Of a stretch of DNA of 45,952 nt, positions 24,364-33,178 are shown in pieces (positions within the stretch are counted from its first letter, which is position 1; each line of letters opens with the position of its first letter). Made by a program: the position numbers and the translations under genes. Under the pieces are notes generated by a model. It made no database searches, was not told the origin of the DNA, and saw only the letters and a program-made list of their open reading frames with translations. Source of the stretch: Bacillota bacterium (GTDB lineage: Bacteria; Bacillota; Sulfobacillia; Sulfobacillales; Sulfobacillaceae); assembly GCA_021820965.1 (NCBI GenBank), contig JAKACZ010000037.1:1-45952 (forward strand), in the 5' to 3' direction.

Positions 24364-25690
24364 CTATGCGGGCATGGCTTCGAGTAAAACATCGTGCAAT
24401 GTCGCAATGAGGGTATCGATCTCTTCGCTGGTGATGATGAGCGGCGGCGACAACGTGATGACGTCGCCAGCTGGTCGAACAATAATACCGGCCTCCCGCA
24501 TCTTGGTAGTCACCAGATTTCCCAGCGTACCCGGGGGTTGGTGGCCGTCGTTTCGCAACTCCACACGACCGAGAAGGCCCTCGGATCCAGCATCCGCCAC
24601 TTGGGATGGTAGGGTTTGGGCGATCTGGCGCAAAAGTCTCGCCAGATGGTCGCCAGCCACGCGCGTCCGGTCGAGGAGGTTGTCCCGCTCGATAATGGCG
24701 ATGTTAGCCAATGCGGCGGCCGTCGCCACCGGATGGCCGCTGTACGTGTTTCCGTGGCGCAATTCCGGCTCACCCGTGCTGGCCTGAATGTAGGCGTCTA
24801 TTATGGGCTGAGAGACGGCGGTCGCGCCCAGCGGCTGATATCCCGAGGTAATGCCTTTGGCGAAGGTCATGATGTCGGGCTGGACCCCGTAATGGCGCGC
24901 GCCGGTCCAGTCGCCGAGACGCCCAAAGCCCGTGACCACTTCGTCGGTTATCAGGAGCACGTCATAGCGCGTACAAATCTCGCGGATTTGTGCGAGATAG
25001 TTGTCCGGGGGAATAATCACGCCCCCGGCCGCCTGGATCGGTTCCGCGACGAAAGCCGCCACCGTGCTGGGATCCTCAAATTGTATCAGGCGCTCGACTT
25101 CGTGCACGCAAGCCTCGGTGCAAACGGCACTTCCCGGATGGTAGGTGCAGTGGTTGCGGTAGGGCGCCGGGACGTGGCTGGCGCACGTCTCCGAGCAACG
25201 GCTCAAACATGCGCCGATTGGCAGTGATGCCGGCCACTGAGAGCGCGCCCGCAGTGACGCCATGATAGGCGTGCTGGCGACCAATCAGTTTGGTTTTGGT
25301 GGCCATGCCGCGCATCCTCCAGTACTGCCGACTAATTTTTATCGCCGTCTCCATAGCCTCCGAGCCGTCGTTACTCAAAAAGACCGATGCCATGCCATCG
25401 GGTTTGAAGAGACCAATCAACCGCTCTGCCAAATCGATTGAGGGTCGATTGGCAAATCCGCCGAACGAGGAAAACCAGCTGAGCTTTTCAGCCTGGCGGG
25501 CGACCGCGTCGATGATCTCCCGCCTCCCATATCCTACGTTCACCAGCCACAAGCCGGCGTGCGCATCCAAATACCGACGGCCGTCTTCGTCAAAAACGTA
25601 GACGCCGTCGGCACGGTCAATAACCAGCGGACCGTTTTCTTGCATGGCCCTCATGCTGGTGTACGGTCCCCAGCGGTTGGTTGTACTCAT
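24364..25690 (-). pseudogene. Class III aminotransferase, frameshifted
   Basis: The two halves of a pyridoxal-phosphate omega-amino acid:pyruvate or putrescine-type aminotransferase lie in different frames. The N-terminal half starts at ATG 25690 after GGAGGG and contains SNDGSEAMETAIK and QHAYHGVTAGALS; the C-terminal half has ITDEVVTGFGR, the PLP Lys in TFAKGITSGYQPLGA and HGNTYSGHPV. The frame breaks at TGGCTGGC (25175-25182), a tandem 4-bp duplication. Removing one copy restores GDVRHVPAPYRNH and one open frame of about 440 codons. Either a recent loss of function or a sequencing error would look like this. It heads the module C operon and would convert the amine or omega-amino acid released there. 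Confidence 0.85.
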
Positions 25691-25766
25691 GCGAATCCCT
25701 CCGTCAGACAAGCGTTGGTCAATCTCTCGATATACTATGAACGTTCGCGGAAATACCAAAAACCCC

Positions 25767-25805
25767 TTGACATTTTTGCACAATCATCGAGACAATTTTT
25801 GTGCA
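25767..25805 (+). promoter_or_regulatory. Promoter-like TTGACA with a 7-bp inverted repeat
   Basis: TTGACA (25767-25772) is followed 18 bp later by GACAAT. TGCACAA (25777-25783) and TTGTGCA (25799-25805) form an inverted repeat centred on the -10 region. It faces right, away from the aminotransferase gene, so it may have driven a divergent regulator gene that is now decayed, or act as operator for the divergent pair. Confidence 0.4.
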
Positions 25806-26074
25806 TGATTAACACCGTTGGAGAAAAGGGATGCACGGTGCCGACGTGCTGCACAGTGTCTCCGTCTGCCGGAGCTTGTGCGAGCCCGTTTGCTCGCTGG
25901 TCGGGGAGAATTAGTGAGTCGGTTCGGTTTGTGCACGTTGTTGAAGAGCCCGATGTGGCTGCCTAGATCGCACCAGGCTTGATGGTCCTGACGACCGGGC
26001 ACCACATGGGTACCATCGCAGATATGATTGAGGTAGTTCAACAGTTAGGCAGCATGCAAAAACAACTTTCATGA
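25806..26074 (+). other. Decayed gene region, possibly a lost regulator
   Basis: Downstream of the rightward promoter-like site there is no intact gene. A frame from 25806 to 25966 gives about 50 residues I cannot assign. From 25982 to 26074 another short frame (MVLTTGHHMGTIADMIEVV and onward to KQLS) has protein-like composition and ends at a stop. These could be the ends of one internally deleted gene; nothing shows its family. The second frame runs directly into the ISAzo13-type remnant. Confidence 0.25.
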
Positions 26075-26345
26075 TTTGGGTTGCGGGCAGGTCACGTAGT
26101 TCCACTCCCCATGAAAGGTGTGACGGGTTAGATTGAGCGCGTTAAGAGTCTCAACCACCTTGCGATCTTTCCGATAGGCCCGCTCATCCAGTACGGCTTG
26201 CACCGCTCCCCCTCGGCGGGTGCGCGTATGGCCAATGCATTGGACCACCGGGGGTCAAACGTCTCTAGCGGCCGCCCGCGCCAATTGATACTGTCTCTTC
26301 GATATCGCCGGTATACACCTGACCATGCCTCCCAACAGATTCGTC
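26069..26345 (-). pseudogene. ISAzo13-type transposase, C-terminal remnant
   Basis: Read on the minus strand, the end of an ISAzo13-family DDE transposase is clear: AVLDERAYRKDRKV, then LNLTRHTFHGEWNY and a stop at 26069-26071. Upstream, in a different frame, NWRGRPLETFD matches the family's conserved NWRGxPL segment, so at least one frameshift separates the two. The catalytic N-terminal part is missing. It is a scrap, not a mobile element. The region from about 26346 to 26590 beyond it shows no recognisable gene. Confidence 0.65.
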
Positions 26346-26595
26346 GGGAAAACATTCCGCTCGTGCCAGGTCAATTCCTTCGCCTACGGAAAGGTTATTT
26401 TACCGCGCCGCCTTATCTGGTTCGGGCTGCAAGAGGCGTTTTACATTGAGAGTGGGGGAGGGCGTGGGACAAGTCGGGTCTTCAACCGTACCTCAGTATG
26501 ATCTACCGCCGCGCTCAAGAGCGGGCAGGCGAAGACACCCCCTTACGGGCCACCGTGAACAAGTCCCGGGATGACAGGATTTTTTGTGTTCTGAA

Positions 26596-26662
26596 TTGAC
26601 AGTCTACACCCTTTTGTCGTACATTGGTATTGGATAGCGCAACGCGTTGCGTTTCACGCAAC
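26596..26662 (+). promoter_or_regulatory. Promoter and compound GTTGCG/CGCAAC operator of module D
   Basis: TTGACA (26596-26601) and TACATT (26620-26625) are spaced by 18 bp. Starting about 13 bp downstream are two overlapping perfect inverted repeats that share a half-site: the 14-bp palindrome CGCAACGCGTTGCG (26638-26651), and GTTGCGT-TTC-ACGCAAC (26646-26662). A protein bound here would block transcription into the binding-protein gene at 26684. The IclR-family regulator of this operon (29562-30419) is the likely ligand, by inference. Confidence 0.55.
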
Positions 26663-26683
26663 AAATTAGGGAGGGAGAATATT

Positions 26684-27694
26684 GTGAAGAAGTCGAAATA
26701 CGTTGCTGTGGCGGCAACGGCCTTCACGGCCTTCGCGTTGACGGCATGCGGGTCCCACGTAAGCACTACGACGGCAAAGGGCGGTTCGGCAGGTTCATCT
26801 TCAGAACCGCTCATCTATGTGATCGGGTATCAAACAAATAATCCTTTTTGGGATACAGAGGGCAAAGGAGCGACTGCTGCTGGGAAAACGTTCGGTGTTC
26901 GGGTCCGTTATGAGGCGCCTTCGACTGCGAGTTCTACACAAATGGTTACATTGATCGATGCTGCTTTGTCTAACCATCCGTACGGGATTGCCATTGACTA
27001 TACCGGGAAGACAATGGAGTCTTCAGTCCTGAAGGCCTTAAATGAGGGCGTCAAGGTTGTGTTGTATAACAACAATCGCTTTGGGGCAGCTAACGGGGGA
27101 ACAACCAAAAATCCGACCGTCACTACATTGGCGTTTGTGGGACAAAACGAACACAAATCGGGAGCAATTCTCGCGACTAACTTTCTGAAATATCTCCCAA
27201 GTAGCGGCGGCACGGTTCTTGTAGTGAACCCGTTTCCGCAAGCATCTGTGTTGACGCTTCGGTACAGCGGAATACAAAAAGTTCTTACAGAGAACGGATA
27301 CAAAACGAAACTGCTCGTGGCCTCTGGAAATGAACCAACAAATGAGCAGTTAATCGGATCGTATCTGACGGCCCATCCGAATATAGCAGGTATCGTCGGC
27401 TTGGGAGATCCCGCTTCAAATCCGGCGGCTCAGTACATCCACTCGCACCATTTGAATATTCCCATAGCTACGTTCGATATTTCGCCCCATACGTACCAGT
27501 TAATGAAACAAGTTCCCGAGTATAAAGAGGCGCTCGATCAACAGCCGTATCTGCAGGCGTATATGGCGGTCGAGAATTTAGCATTAGAGGCTAAGTATGG
27601 CTTTGAACCCGTGACGGTTAACACTGGAACCCTAGTTGTTACCCAAAAAAACCTTCCGCTTGTAGGGAAGCTTGTAAAATCTGGGCGTGATTGA
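26684..27694 (+). CDS. Ribose-type sugar-binding lipoprotein
   Basis: 336 aa periplasmic-binding-protein-like (type 1) ABC substrate-binding protein. A signal peptide ends in the lipobox LTACGS. The opening of the mature domain, VIGYQTNNPFWDTEGKGA, is the usual sugar-binding start of the RbsB/XylF group, and the hinge and late segments (GIVGLGDPASNPAA, PIATFDISP) follow. GTG 26684 with GGGAGGG upstream is the likely start; the frame extends upstream but loses the signal peptide. It serves the permease and ATPase encoded next. The ligand is a monosaccharide or polyol that cannot be named. Confidence 0.9.
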   Translation: MKKSKYVAVAATAFTAFALTACGSHVSTTTAKGGSAGSSSEPLIYVIGYQTNNPFWDTEGKGATAAGKTFGVRVRYEAPSTASSTQMVTLIDAALSNHPYGIAIDYTGKTMESSVLKALNEGVKVVLYNNNRFGAANGGTTKNPTVTTLAFVGQNEHKSGAILATNFLKYLPSSGGTVLVVNPFPQASVLTLRYSGIQKVLTENGYKTKLLVASGNEPTNEQLIGSYLTAHPNIAGIVGLGDPASNPAAQYIHSHHLNIPIATFDISPHTYQLMKQVPEYKEALDQQPYLQAYMAVENLALEAKYGFEPVTVNTGTLVVTQKNLPLVGKLVKSGRD

Positions 27695-27727
27695 TTTGCG
27701 TCACGCTTGGCGGGGGGAATTTCGGCA

Positions 27728-28777
27728 ATGAACACAAGACGGCCTGCAAACCTTTTGATTCAACCGGAGTTTGGGATCTTCGTTGGCTTGGTTGTTCTTA
27801 TGATCATCCTCCAAGGTGTATCGCATCATTTTTTCAGTGGGGGAGAAATAAGCGGAGCTTCGACGGTAGCTTCGACGATTGGCCTAATTGGAATCGGGGT
27901 CACATTCCTAATGACCAGCGGAGAATTTGATCTTTCCGTCGGAACGGTTGCGGCGTTTGACGGCATCATCATGGCGGATCTGGTTCATAGGGGTTTACCG
28001 CCGTTGCTTGCCTTGTTGCTGGCCCTCTTGTGCGCATCTGCTATAGGTGCGTTCAATGGGCTCGTGACGATTAGGTTCAAAATTCCGTCCTTTATCACGA
28101 CATTGGGGACTTATTTTATGGTGGACGGAATCAATTACATTGTTACAGGTGGTTACACCGTCGATGTTTTTGGCCACGGGGTGGTCTGGCGGCTGTTGGG
28201 TGATCAGCCCAAGGGATGGCCCGTGGCAGCACCGTTTGTGTGGCTTGTCATCTTGGCGGTCGTTGCGATGGTCACGTTGAATCATACTCGATACGGAAAC
28301 TGGCTTCAGGCAGCCGGAAGTCGAGGAGGAGCCTCGGCAAGCGCGGTCGGAGTGCCCGTAAAGCGGGTCAAGTTAATGAATTTCCTACTGTGTGCGCTTC
28401 TGTCGGGTTTGGCGGGTTGTCTATCCTTAGCTCAAAATGGCTCGATATCGGGCGGGTTCGAACAGCAGTTGAACTTGGTCGTTATTGTAGCTGCCGTATT
28501 GGGAGGCACGTCATTATTTGGGGGCAAAGGGTCTGTTTTGGGCACCTTTATAGGTGCTTGTGTATTGGGCGTGTTGGATACGGGATTGGTATTGGTTGGT
28601 GTTCCGGGAACCTGGTATACGGTGGCTATCGGGGCAATTCTTATTGTAGCGGTGGTCGTTAATGTTCGATTGGAGGGATTGGGAAATAATCTTGCAATTA
28701 TTAGGCAAGCGGTCCGGAATCCGTCGGGTAACGGTCAGCCCCACACTGAGAGATCAACGAAGCAGGGGGCCCAGTGA
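27728..28777 (+). CDS. Ribose/fructose-type ABC permease
   Basis: 349 aa with 8 to 10 membrane segments of the RbsC/FrcC class. Conserved features are the FLMTSGEFDLSVGTVAAFDG stretch (family: GIDLSVGSxxAL), the SFITTLGTYFM segment, and AAVLGGTSLFGGKGSVLGT near the C-terminus. ATG 27728 follows a run of Gs and GGGGGGAA. The C-terminal stop overlaps the ATG of the ATPase gene (TGATG), so the two are translationally coupled. Confidence 0.9.
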   Translation: MNTRRPANLLIQPEFGIFVGLVVLMIILQGVSHHFFSGGEISGASTVASTIGLIGIGVTFLMTSGEFDLSVGTVAAFDGIIMADLVHRGLPPLLALLLALLCASAIGAFNGLVTIRFKIPSFITTLGTYFMVDGINYIVTGGYTVDVFGHGVVWRLLGDQPKGWPVAAPFVWLVILAVVAMVTLNHTRYGNWLQAAGSRGGASASAVGVPVKRVKLMNFLLCALLSGLAGCLSLAQNGSISGGFEQQLNLVVIVAAVLGGTSLFGGKGSVLGTFIGACVLGVLDTGLVLVGVPGTWYTVAIGAILIVAVVVNVRLEGLGNNLAIIRQAVRNPSGNGQPHTERSTKQGAQ

Positions 28778-29532
28778 TGAGGCCGATTATAGAGCTCGAT
28801 CATGTGGAAGTATCGTATGGGACCATCCAGGCACTGCGTGACATCGTCTTAAGTTTTCACGCGGGCGAAGTAGTCGGGGTCGTAGGCGACAACGGAGCAG
28901 GGAAGTCCACTTTGCTAAAAGTGATTACCGGGTTTGCGACGCCCACGTCGGGAAAATTGCGGATTGACGGACAAGAGGTTGGTGTTTGGGATCCGCGACA
29001 GGCTCGCGCTCATGGAATTGAAATTGTCTATCAGGATCTCGCCCTGGTCGAGGACCTTAGCTTGTGGAGAAATTTCTTTCTAGGAAAAGAGATCAAAAGA
29101 GGACCGTTTCTTGATGCTCGAAAAATGCGCGAAATTTGCAGTCAAATGTTGGCCGATATCGGGTTGACTCGTGTCAGTTCGGTAGATGTCAGATCGGGAC
29201 TATTATCAGGTGGCGAGCGGCAATCGTTGGCCATAACACGAGCTGTGCATTTCGGGGCAAAGGCGCTACTGTTGGATGAACCCACAGCTGCGTTGGCGGT
29301 ACGTGAGACTCAGCGCGTTTTTCGATCCATCGAGGAAGCCAGGAGCCGAGGGCTCGCCATCATATATATTGACCACAACATGGCGCATGTACATCCACTG
29401 GCAGACCGAATAGTCGTCATTCGGCATGGCCGGGTTTCCACTATATTAAACCGCAACGACGTGACATTGGCCGAACTGTTGGAGCTGGTCAGTGCGCGAG
29501 ACGAGACCCACCCAGAAGTTAACGCCTTGTGA
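28777..29532 (+). CDS. Single-domain sugar ABC ATPase, FrcA-like
   Basis: 251 aa ATP-binding subunit with Walker A GDNGAGKST, Q-loop in YQDLALVED, signature LLSGGERQSLAI and Walker B ALLLDEPTAAL. RbsA and related proteins have two fused ATPase domains of about 500 aa; this has one, like FrcA of the rhizobial fructose/ribose importer. As a homodimer it would be active. The switch region reads IIYIDHNMAHV with the normal His. I take ATG 28777 (overlapping the permease stop) rather than GTG 28774. Confidence 0.9.
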   Translation: MRPIIELDHVEVSYGTIQALRDIVLSFHAGEVVGVVGDNGAGKSTLLKVITGFATPTSGKLRIDGQEVGVWDPRQARAHGIEIVYQDLALVEDLSLWRNFFLGKEIKRGPFLDARKMREICSQMLADIGLTRVSSVDVRSGLLSGGERQSLAITRAVHFGAKALLLDEPTAALAVRETQRVFRSIEEARSRGLAIIYIDHNMAHVHPLADRIVVIRHGRVSTILNRNDVTLAELLELVSARDETHPEVNAL

Positions 29533-29561
29533 GTCCAATCGAAAAGGGAGGGGACGGCACC

Positions 29562-30419
29562 ATGAAAACGACGACATCCAGACCGTTGACGCAACTAGGT
29601 AAAGGGCTGGCGATTTTGTCCATGTTGAGCCACGGTGCCTTGACGGCCGCCGAAGCGGCCCGTGAACTGGGGGTGGAGCGCAGCACCGCCTTACGCCTGC
29701 TCCGCGAACTCGAAGGCTTGGGGTACGTCCGTCGGGATCCGGCCACGCGCCAATATGAAATTGTCGAAGACAAAATCTATCGCTTGTTGCCCCGCGAGCG
29801 CAGCGGTCGCAATGCGGCGGACGAGATTCGGGAGATTCTCATGGCCCTTCGGAACGAGTCCAAAGAAGCCGCCATGTTTGCGGTTCCCGCCGACGAATCG
29901 ATGGTGTACATGGAATTTGTGCCGGCGCTCTTTCCGGTCTCCGTGCGAGAACAACGCGGATCGGTCCGTTCGATGTGGTTTTCGGCGGTCGGGCGTGCCT
30001 ATCTTTCCGCTCTTCCTCGCGCGAAATTTGATCAGTTCGTGACTCATCTGCCCGCCCAGGCCCCTGAGGCCAAAGGGAGGCGTCTTCCGGATTTGACGGA
30101 AGAAATTCGTCGCACCCGGCAACGTGGCTACGCGGTGGATCGCAACGAGACGATTGCTGGCGTGAGTTGCGTGGCGGTGCCGTTGTTTTCTCGGGGCTTA
30201 TTGGTCGGGGCGCTCGGCATTACCGCACCGTCCGAGCGATTGACCCCCGAACTGATTGGGCAGTGGGGCGAGCGGTTGAGAGATCTGCCCCAGGAGATCA
30301 ATTTCATCTACGACACCCAACCATCTTCGGAATATCCGTCGAAATCCGAGACGCAGTCCCCGGAATCTCCCAAGATGCCGACAATGTCCCATGAGGAGGT
30401 GGATCATGCCCAGCATTGA
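29562..30419 (+). CDS. IclR-family transcriptional regulator
   Basis: 285 aa. The N-terminal winged helix (LTAAEAARELGVERSTALRLL) and IclR effector domain (VSVREQRGSVRSMWFSAVGRAYLSAL and, later, GVSCVAVPLFSRGLLVGALGITAP) are clear. A hydrophilic tail of about 35 residues rich in Ser, Pro and Glu follows the normal domain end. The gene lies between the importer and the enzyme genes and overlaps the next gene by 14 bp. Bases from here to 36731 look clearly more GC-rich than the importer genes upstream (by eye), so the operon may be a mosaic. It probably acts at 26638-26662. Confidence 0.88.
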   Translation: MKTTTSRPLTQLGKGLAILSMLSHGALTAAEAARELGVERSTALRLLRELEGLGYVRRDPATRQYEIVEDKIYRLLPRERSGRNAADEIREILMALRNESKEAAMFAVPADESMVYMEFVPALFPVSVREQRGSVRSMWFSAVGRAYLSALPRAKFDQFVTHLPAQAPEAKGRRLPDLTEEIRRTRQRGYAVDRNETIAGVSCVAVPLFSRGLLVGALGITAPSERLTPELIGQWGERLRDLPQEINFIYDTQPSSEYPSKSETQSPESPKMPTMSHEEVDHAQH

Positions 30420-31266
30420 CGCGGGGCGTCTGATCGGGATGACGATCGGACTGCCCAAACTGGATTTGGAAGAATCGTTTCGGGTGTTACGCGCGGCGGG
30501 GTTTACGGCGGTGGAAGTCTTTTTGGGCCAACTCGGCCCCGGTATCGTCGACGCACCGCTGTCGGAAGCTCATGCGGTGGCGGTTGCCCAGGCCGCGCGC
30601 GAGGCTCGCCTTGAAGTCTCCACGCTCAATTGTATCATAGGTACTTTAGATGCCTACCATAGCACATCAGCGCGACACCGCACGGCGCAATTCGTGGCCG
30701 AAGCCTTGCGGTGGGGGGCGGCGATGGGCGCGGTCCGCATTTTGCTGTGGGATGGTGAGTTGGACGATCCCCAAAGGCTTGCCGATGCCCCGGATCAACT
30801 GGCCGAGTGTCTTCAGGAGGCGATGGCACACAGTGGATTGACCCACCCGCCCCAAATTGCGATTGAACTTCATCCAAACACCTTTGCATTTCGGCATCGT
30901 TTGCATGAGCAAACCGCCGAGCGGCTCCAGGCGATTGGCGCGGGCATCTGCCTCGACTTTTGCCATGCCGGGGTCGCCTTCGGCCCTCATTTTATGGATG
31001 AGCTCAGCCCGCAGTTTCTTGCCGCCGTCACCCATCTGCATTACGCGGATACCGACGGCCAGAGCGAACAGTTGCACTTTCCTCCCGGGTTGGGCGTTCT
31101 CGATCTCGATGCCGTGGTCGAACGTCTGGCAGGCCGCGGATTACCCATGGCGTGGGATCTATTTGGATGGCCCAGTCCGCGGTCCGCCTTCCATGCGGGA
31201 ATGGCGGCGTACCGGGCTGCCGTTGAAAAGCTTCGGGATCAGGGGCATGAAAGGAGCCTCCCATGA
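30406..31266 (+). CDS. Sugar phosphate isomerase/epimerase-like TIM barrel
   Basis: 286 aa of the AP-endonuclease-2-like (xylose isomerase-like TIM barrel) family. Metal-ligand candidates are Glu in IAIELHPN, Asp-His in CLDFCHAG, His in THLHYAD and Asp in WDLFG. These proteins isomerise or epimerise ketoses, inosose or keto acids. The AGGAGG just before ATG 30406 lies inside the IclR gene. The next gene starts within its last 4 bases. The substrate is unknown. Confidence 0.78.
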   Translation: MPSIDAGRLIGMTIGLPKLDLEESFRVLRAAGFTAVEVFLGQLGPGIVDAPLSEAHAVAVAQAAREARLEVSTLNCIIGTLDAYHSTSARHRTAQFVAEALRWGAAMGAVRILLWDGELDDPQRLADAPDQLAECLQEAMAHSGLTHPPQIAIELHPNTFAFRHRLHEQTAERLQAIGAGICLDFCHAGVAFGPHFMDELSPQFLAAVTHLHYADTDGQSEQLHFPPGLGVLDLDAVVERLAGRGLPMAWDLFGWPSPRSAFHAGMAAYRAAVEKLRDQGHERSLP

Positions 31267-32264
31267 AGGCCGCACTGCTGACGCGATTGCCGTCGCCATC
31301 CTTAGAGATTCAGACGGTTCCCTTGCCGGACATACCGCCGGACGGCATCGAGGTCACGGTCGAGGCCTGCGGCGTGTGCGGGACCGACCTTCACATCTTA
31401 AACGGCGCATCGTACCGGCCGGTTTTGCCCTTCGTCATGGGCCATGAACCCGTAGGCGTGGTGAGCAAAGGCCCTCGAGAACTGATGGGCCGGCGCGTGG
31501 TGCCCTCGATTTTTGTGGGGTGCGGCCGGTGCGATCCATGCCGTGCTGGCGATGAGCGGCTATGTGCCCAGGGGCCCTTGGTGACGGGGGTTCTCGGACC
31601 TTGGGGCGGATTTGCCGAGAAAATGTGGTTGTATCCGAGCCAACCCGTTGTCGTGCCCGAAGGTCTATCGCCGTGGGTTGCGGCCGCTCTGGTCGACGCG
31701 GGCGCCACTGCCCACAATGCCGCGACGCTGGCGCTACACCGCCAACCCCGCCGCGTCGTGGTGTTGGGCGGGGGGCCAGTGGGTTTTCTGACGGCCAGCA
31801 TTCTCCGGTCTCAAGGATCGGAGGTGGTCGTCGTGGAACCGAATATCTTGCGGCGCGACCTCCTCATCTCCCGCGGTTACGACACATTGATCCGCCTTGA
31901 TCAGGCGGATCCGACGCCGAGCAGCGTCGTCGTTGATTGCTCGGGGGTTCCCGAGGCATTTTTAGCCGCACTGAATTGGTTGCCGACCCATGGATGCTGT
32001 CTGATCGTCGGCTATTCCGAGGTGCCTAGGGTGGATTTTGCAATCGTATCGCGAAAAGAGCTCATCTTCAAAGGCGTACGATCCGGGAGGCGGGACGACT
32101 TGATAGCCGTGCTGGAACTGGCTCAGCGCCGCGCAATTGACGTTCCGCCGGTCACCACGTGGCCTCTGGAGCACATCAATGACGCGCTATCGGCACTCCA
32201 ATCCGGCCAGGTGGCGGGAAAAGCCGTCATCACAGTCAACAACGCCATCCGTCATGAGTGTTAA
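31263..32264 (+). CDS. Zinc-dependent MDR alcohol/polyol dehydrogenase
   Basis: 333 aa medium-chain dehydrogenase. The catalytic zinc site includes Cys in ACGVCGTD and His-Glu in GHEPVG; the structural zinc motif is complete (CGRCDPCRAGDERLC). The NAD(P) fold shows VVVLGGGPVGFL, with Glu in VVVVEPN favouring NAD. Relatives oxidise sorbitol, threonine or sugar acids. It starts with an ATGA overlap on the isomerase gene and probably oxidises a hydroxyl of the imported sugar or its derivative. Confidence 0.88.
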   Translation: MKAALLTRLPSPSLEIQTVPLPDIPPDGIEVTVEACGVCGTDLHILNGASYRPVLPFVMGHEPVGVVSKGPRELMGRRVVPSIFVGCGRCDPCRAGDERLCAQGPLVTGVLGPWGGFAEKMWLYPSQPVVVPEGLSPWVAAALVDAGATAHNAATLALHRQPRRVVVLGGGPVGFLTASILRSQGSEVVVVEPNILRRDLLISRGYDTLIRLDQADPTPSSVVVDCSGVPEAFLAALNWLPTHGCCLIVGYSEVPRVDFAIVSRKELIFKGVRSGRRDDLIAVLELAQRRAIDVPPVTTWPLEHINDALSALQSGQVAGKAVITVNNAIRHEC

Positions 32265-32290
32265 AAGATTCCGAAAGGGGTATATGCAAA

Positions 32291-33175
32291 TTGGATAAAC
32301 TGATTATCACCGTTACTGTGGATTCGACCATGTCGTACCCGGGAAACCCGCACATGCCGCGGATTGAAGATACCGAGGCCGTGGCCGCCGAGTACATCCG
32401 GGCCATCGATGCGGGAGCCTCGATTGTTCACCATCATGGCGTGCATTATTTAGAGGATCGCATTCAGCCGGACGGGCGGCGACTGTCGTCGGTGGATCAC
32501 TCCGGGTGGAAAGACTTGACCCACCGTATTCGAGAGGCGCGGCGTCCTATTGTGCAGTTCGGGATTGCCAGTGCCCGATTGCCGGAGAAAATTCAATTGA
32601 TGGCACTCAAACCGGACATGATGTCTTATGCCTTCAACGTGCATGACGAATATTTTCGCCCGGATCCCGCGTTTTCGGCAAACGAAATGTATTCCCTGCA
32701 TCCTCGGGACGAGTTGGCGGAATTTAGCCGGGCCGCGCAGATGAGGAGCGTCAAGCCGGAAATCGAGTGCTTTTATACGGGGGCGTTTTGGAATCTCGAA
32801 TTCATCCGCCGCCAAGGGCTGTTGGGGGATCCGGTGTGGGCGACGCTGTTGTTGGGATGGCCAGGCGGTGCCTGGACGCCTCCCACGGTCGATTCCCTGG
32901 TGTATCTGGTCCAGCACTTGCCGCCTCGGGTTAATTGGAATCTCAGTGTCATGGATCCGAACACGCAGTGGAAGCTTTTGCCGACGGCGATCGCGCTGGG
33001 TGGGCACGTCCGGGTGGGATGGGAAGATAACCCCTATCTCCCTGACGGCTCATGGTCGCGCACCAACGCGGAACTTGTCGAGAATGTGGTCGCGATGGCT
33101 CGGACCATGGGCCGGGAAATTGCCAGTCCGTCCGAAGCGCGAGCCATTGTGGGGTTGCCTGGGGACGGAGCATGA
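32291..33175 (+). CDS. BKACE-family beta-keto acid cleavage enzyme
   Basis: 294 aa DUF849/BKACE protein. Family members, founded by 3-keto-5-aminohexanoate cleavage enzyme (Kce), split a beta-keto acid using acetyl-CoA to give acetoacetate and a new acyl-CoA. Zinc ligands appear as the VHHHGV motif and Glu in VGWEDNPYLP, and the start KLIITVTVDS is typical. The TTG start at 32291 follows GAAAGGGG by about 10 bp; GTG 32258 is a possible alternative but overlaps the previous gene. In this operon it implies that a 3-keto acid forms from the sugar skeleton. The family is very diverse, so the substrate is open. Confidence 0.85.
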   Translation: MDKLIITVTVDSTMSYPGNPHMPRIEDTEAVAAEYIRAIDAGASIVHHHGVHYLEDRIQPDGRRLSSVDHSGWKDLTHRIREARRPIVQFGIASARLPEKIQLMALKPDMMSYAFNVHDEYFRPDPAFSANEMYSLHPRDELAEFSRAAQMRSVKPEIECFYTGAFWNLEFIRRQGLLGDPVWATLLLGWPGGAWTPPTVDSLVYLVQHLPPRVNWNLSVMDPNTQWKLLPTAIALGGHVRVGWEDNPYLPDGSWSRTNAELVENVVAMARTMGREIASPSEARAIVGLPGDGA

Positions 33176-33178
33176 GCG

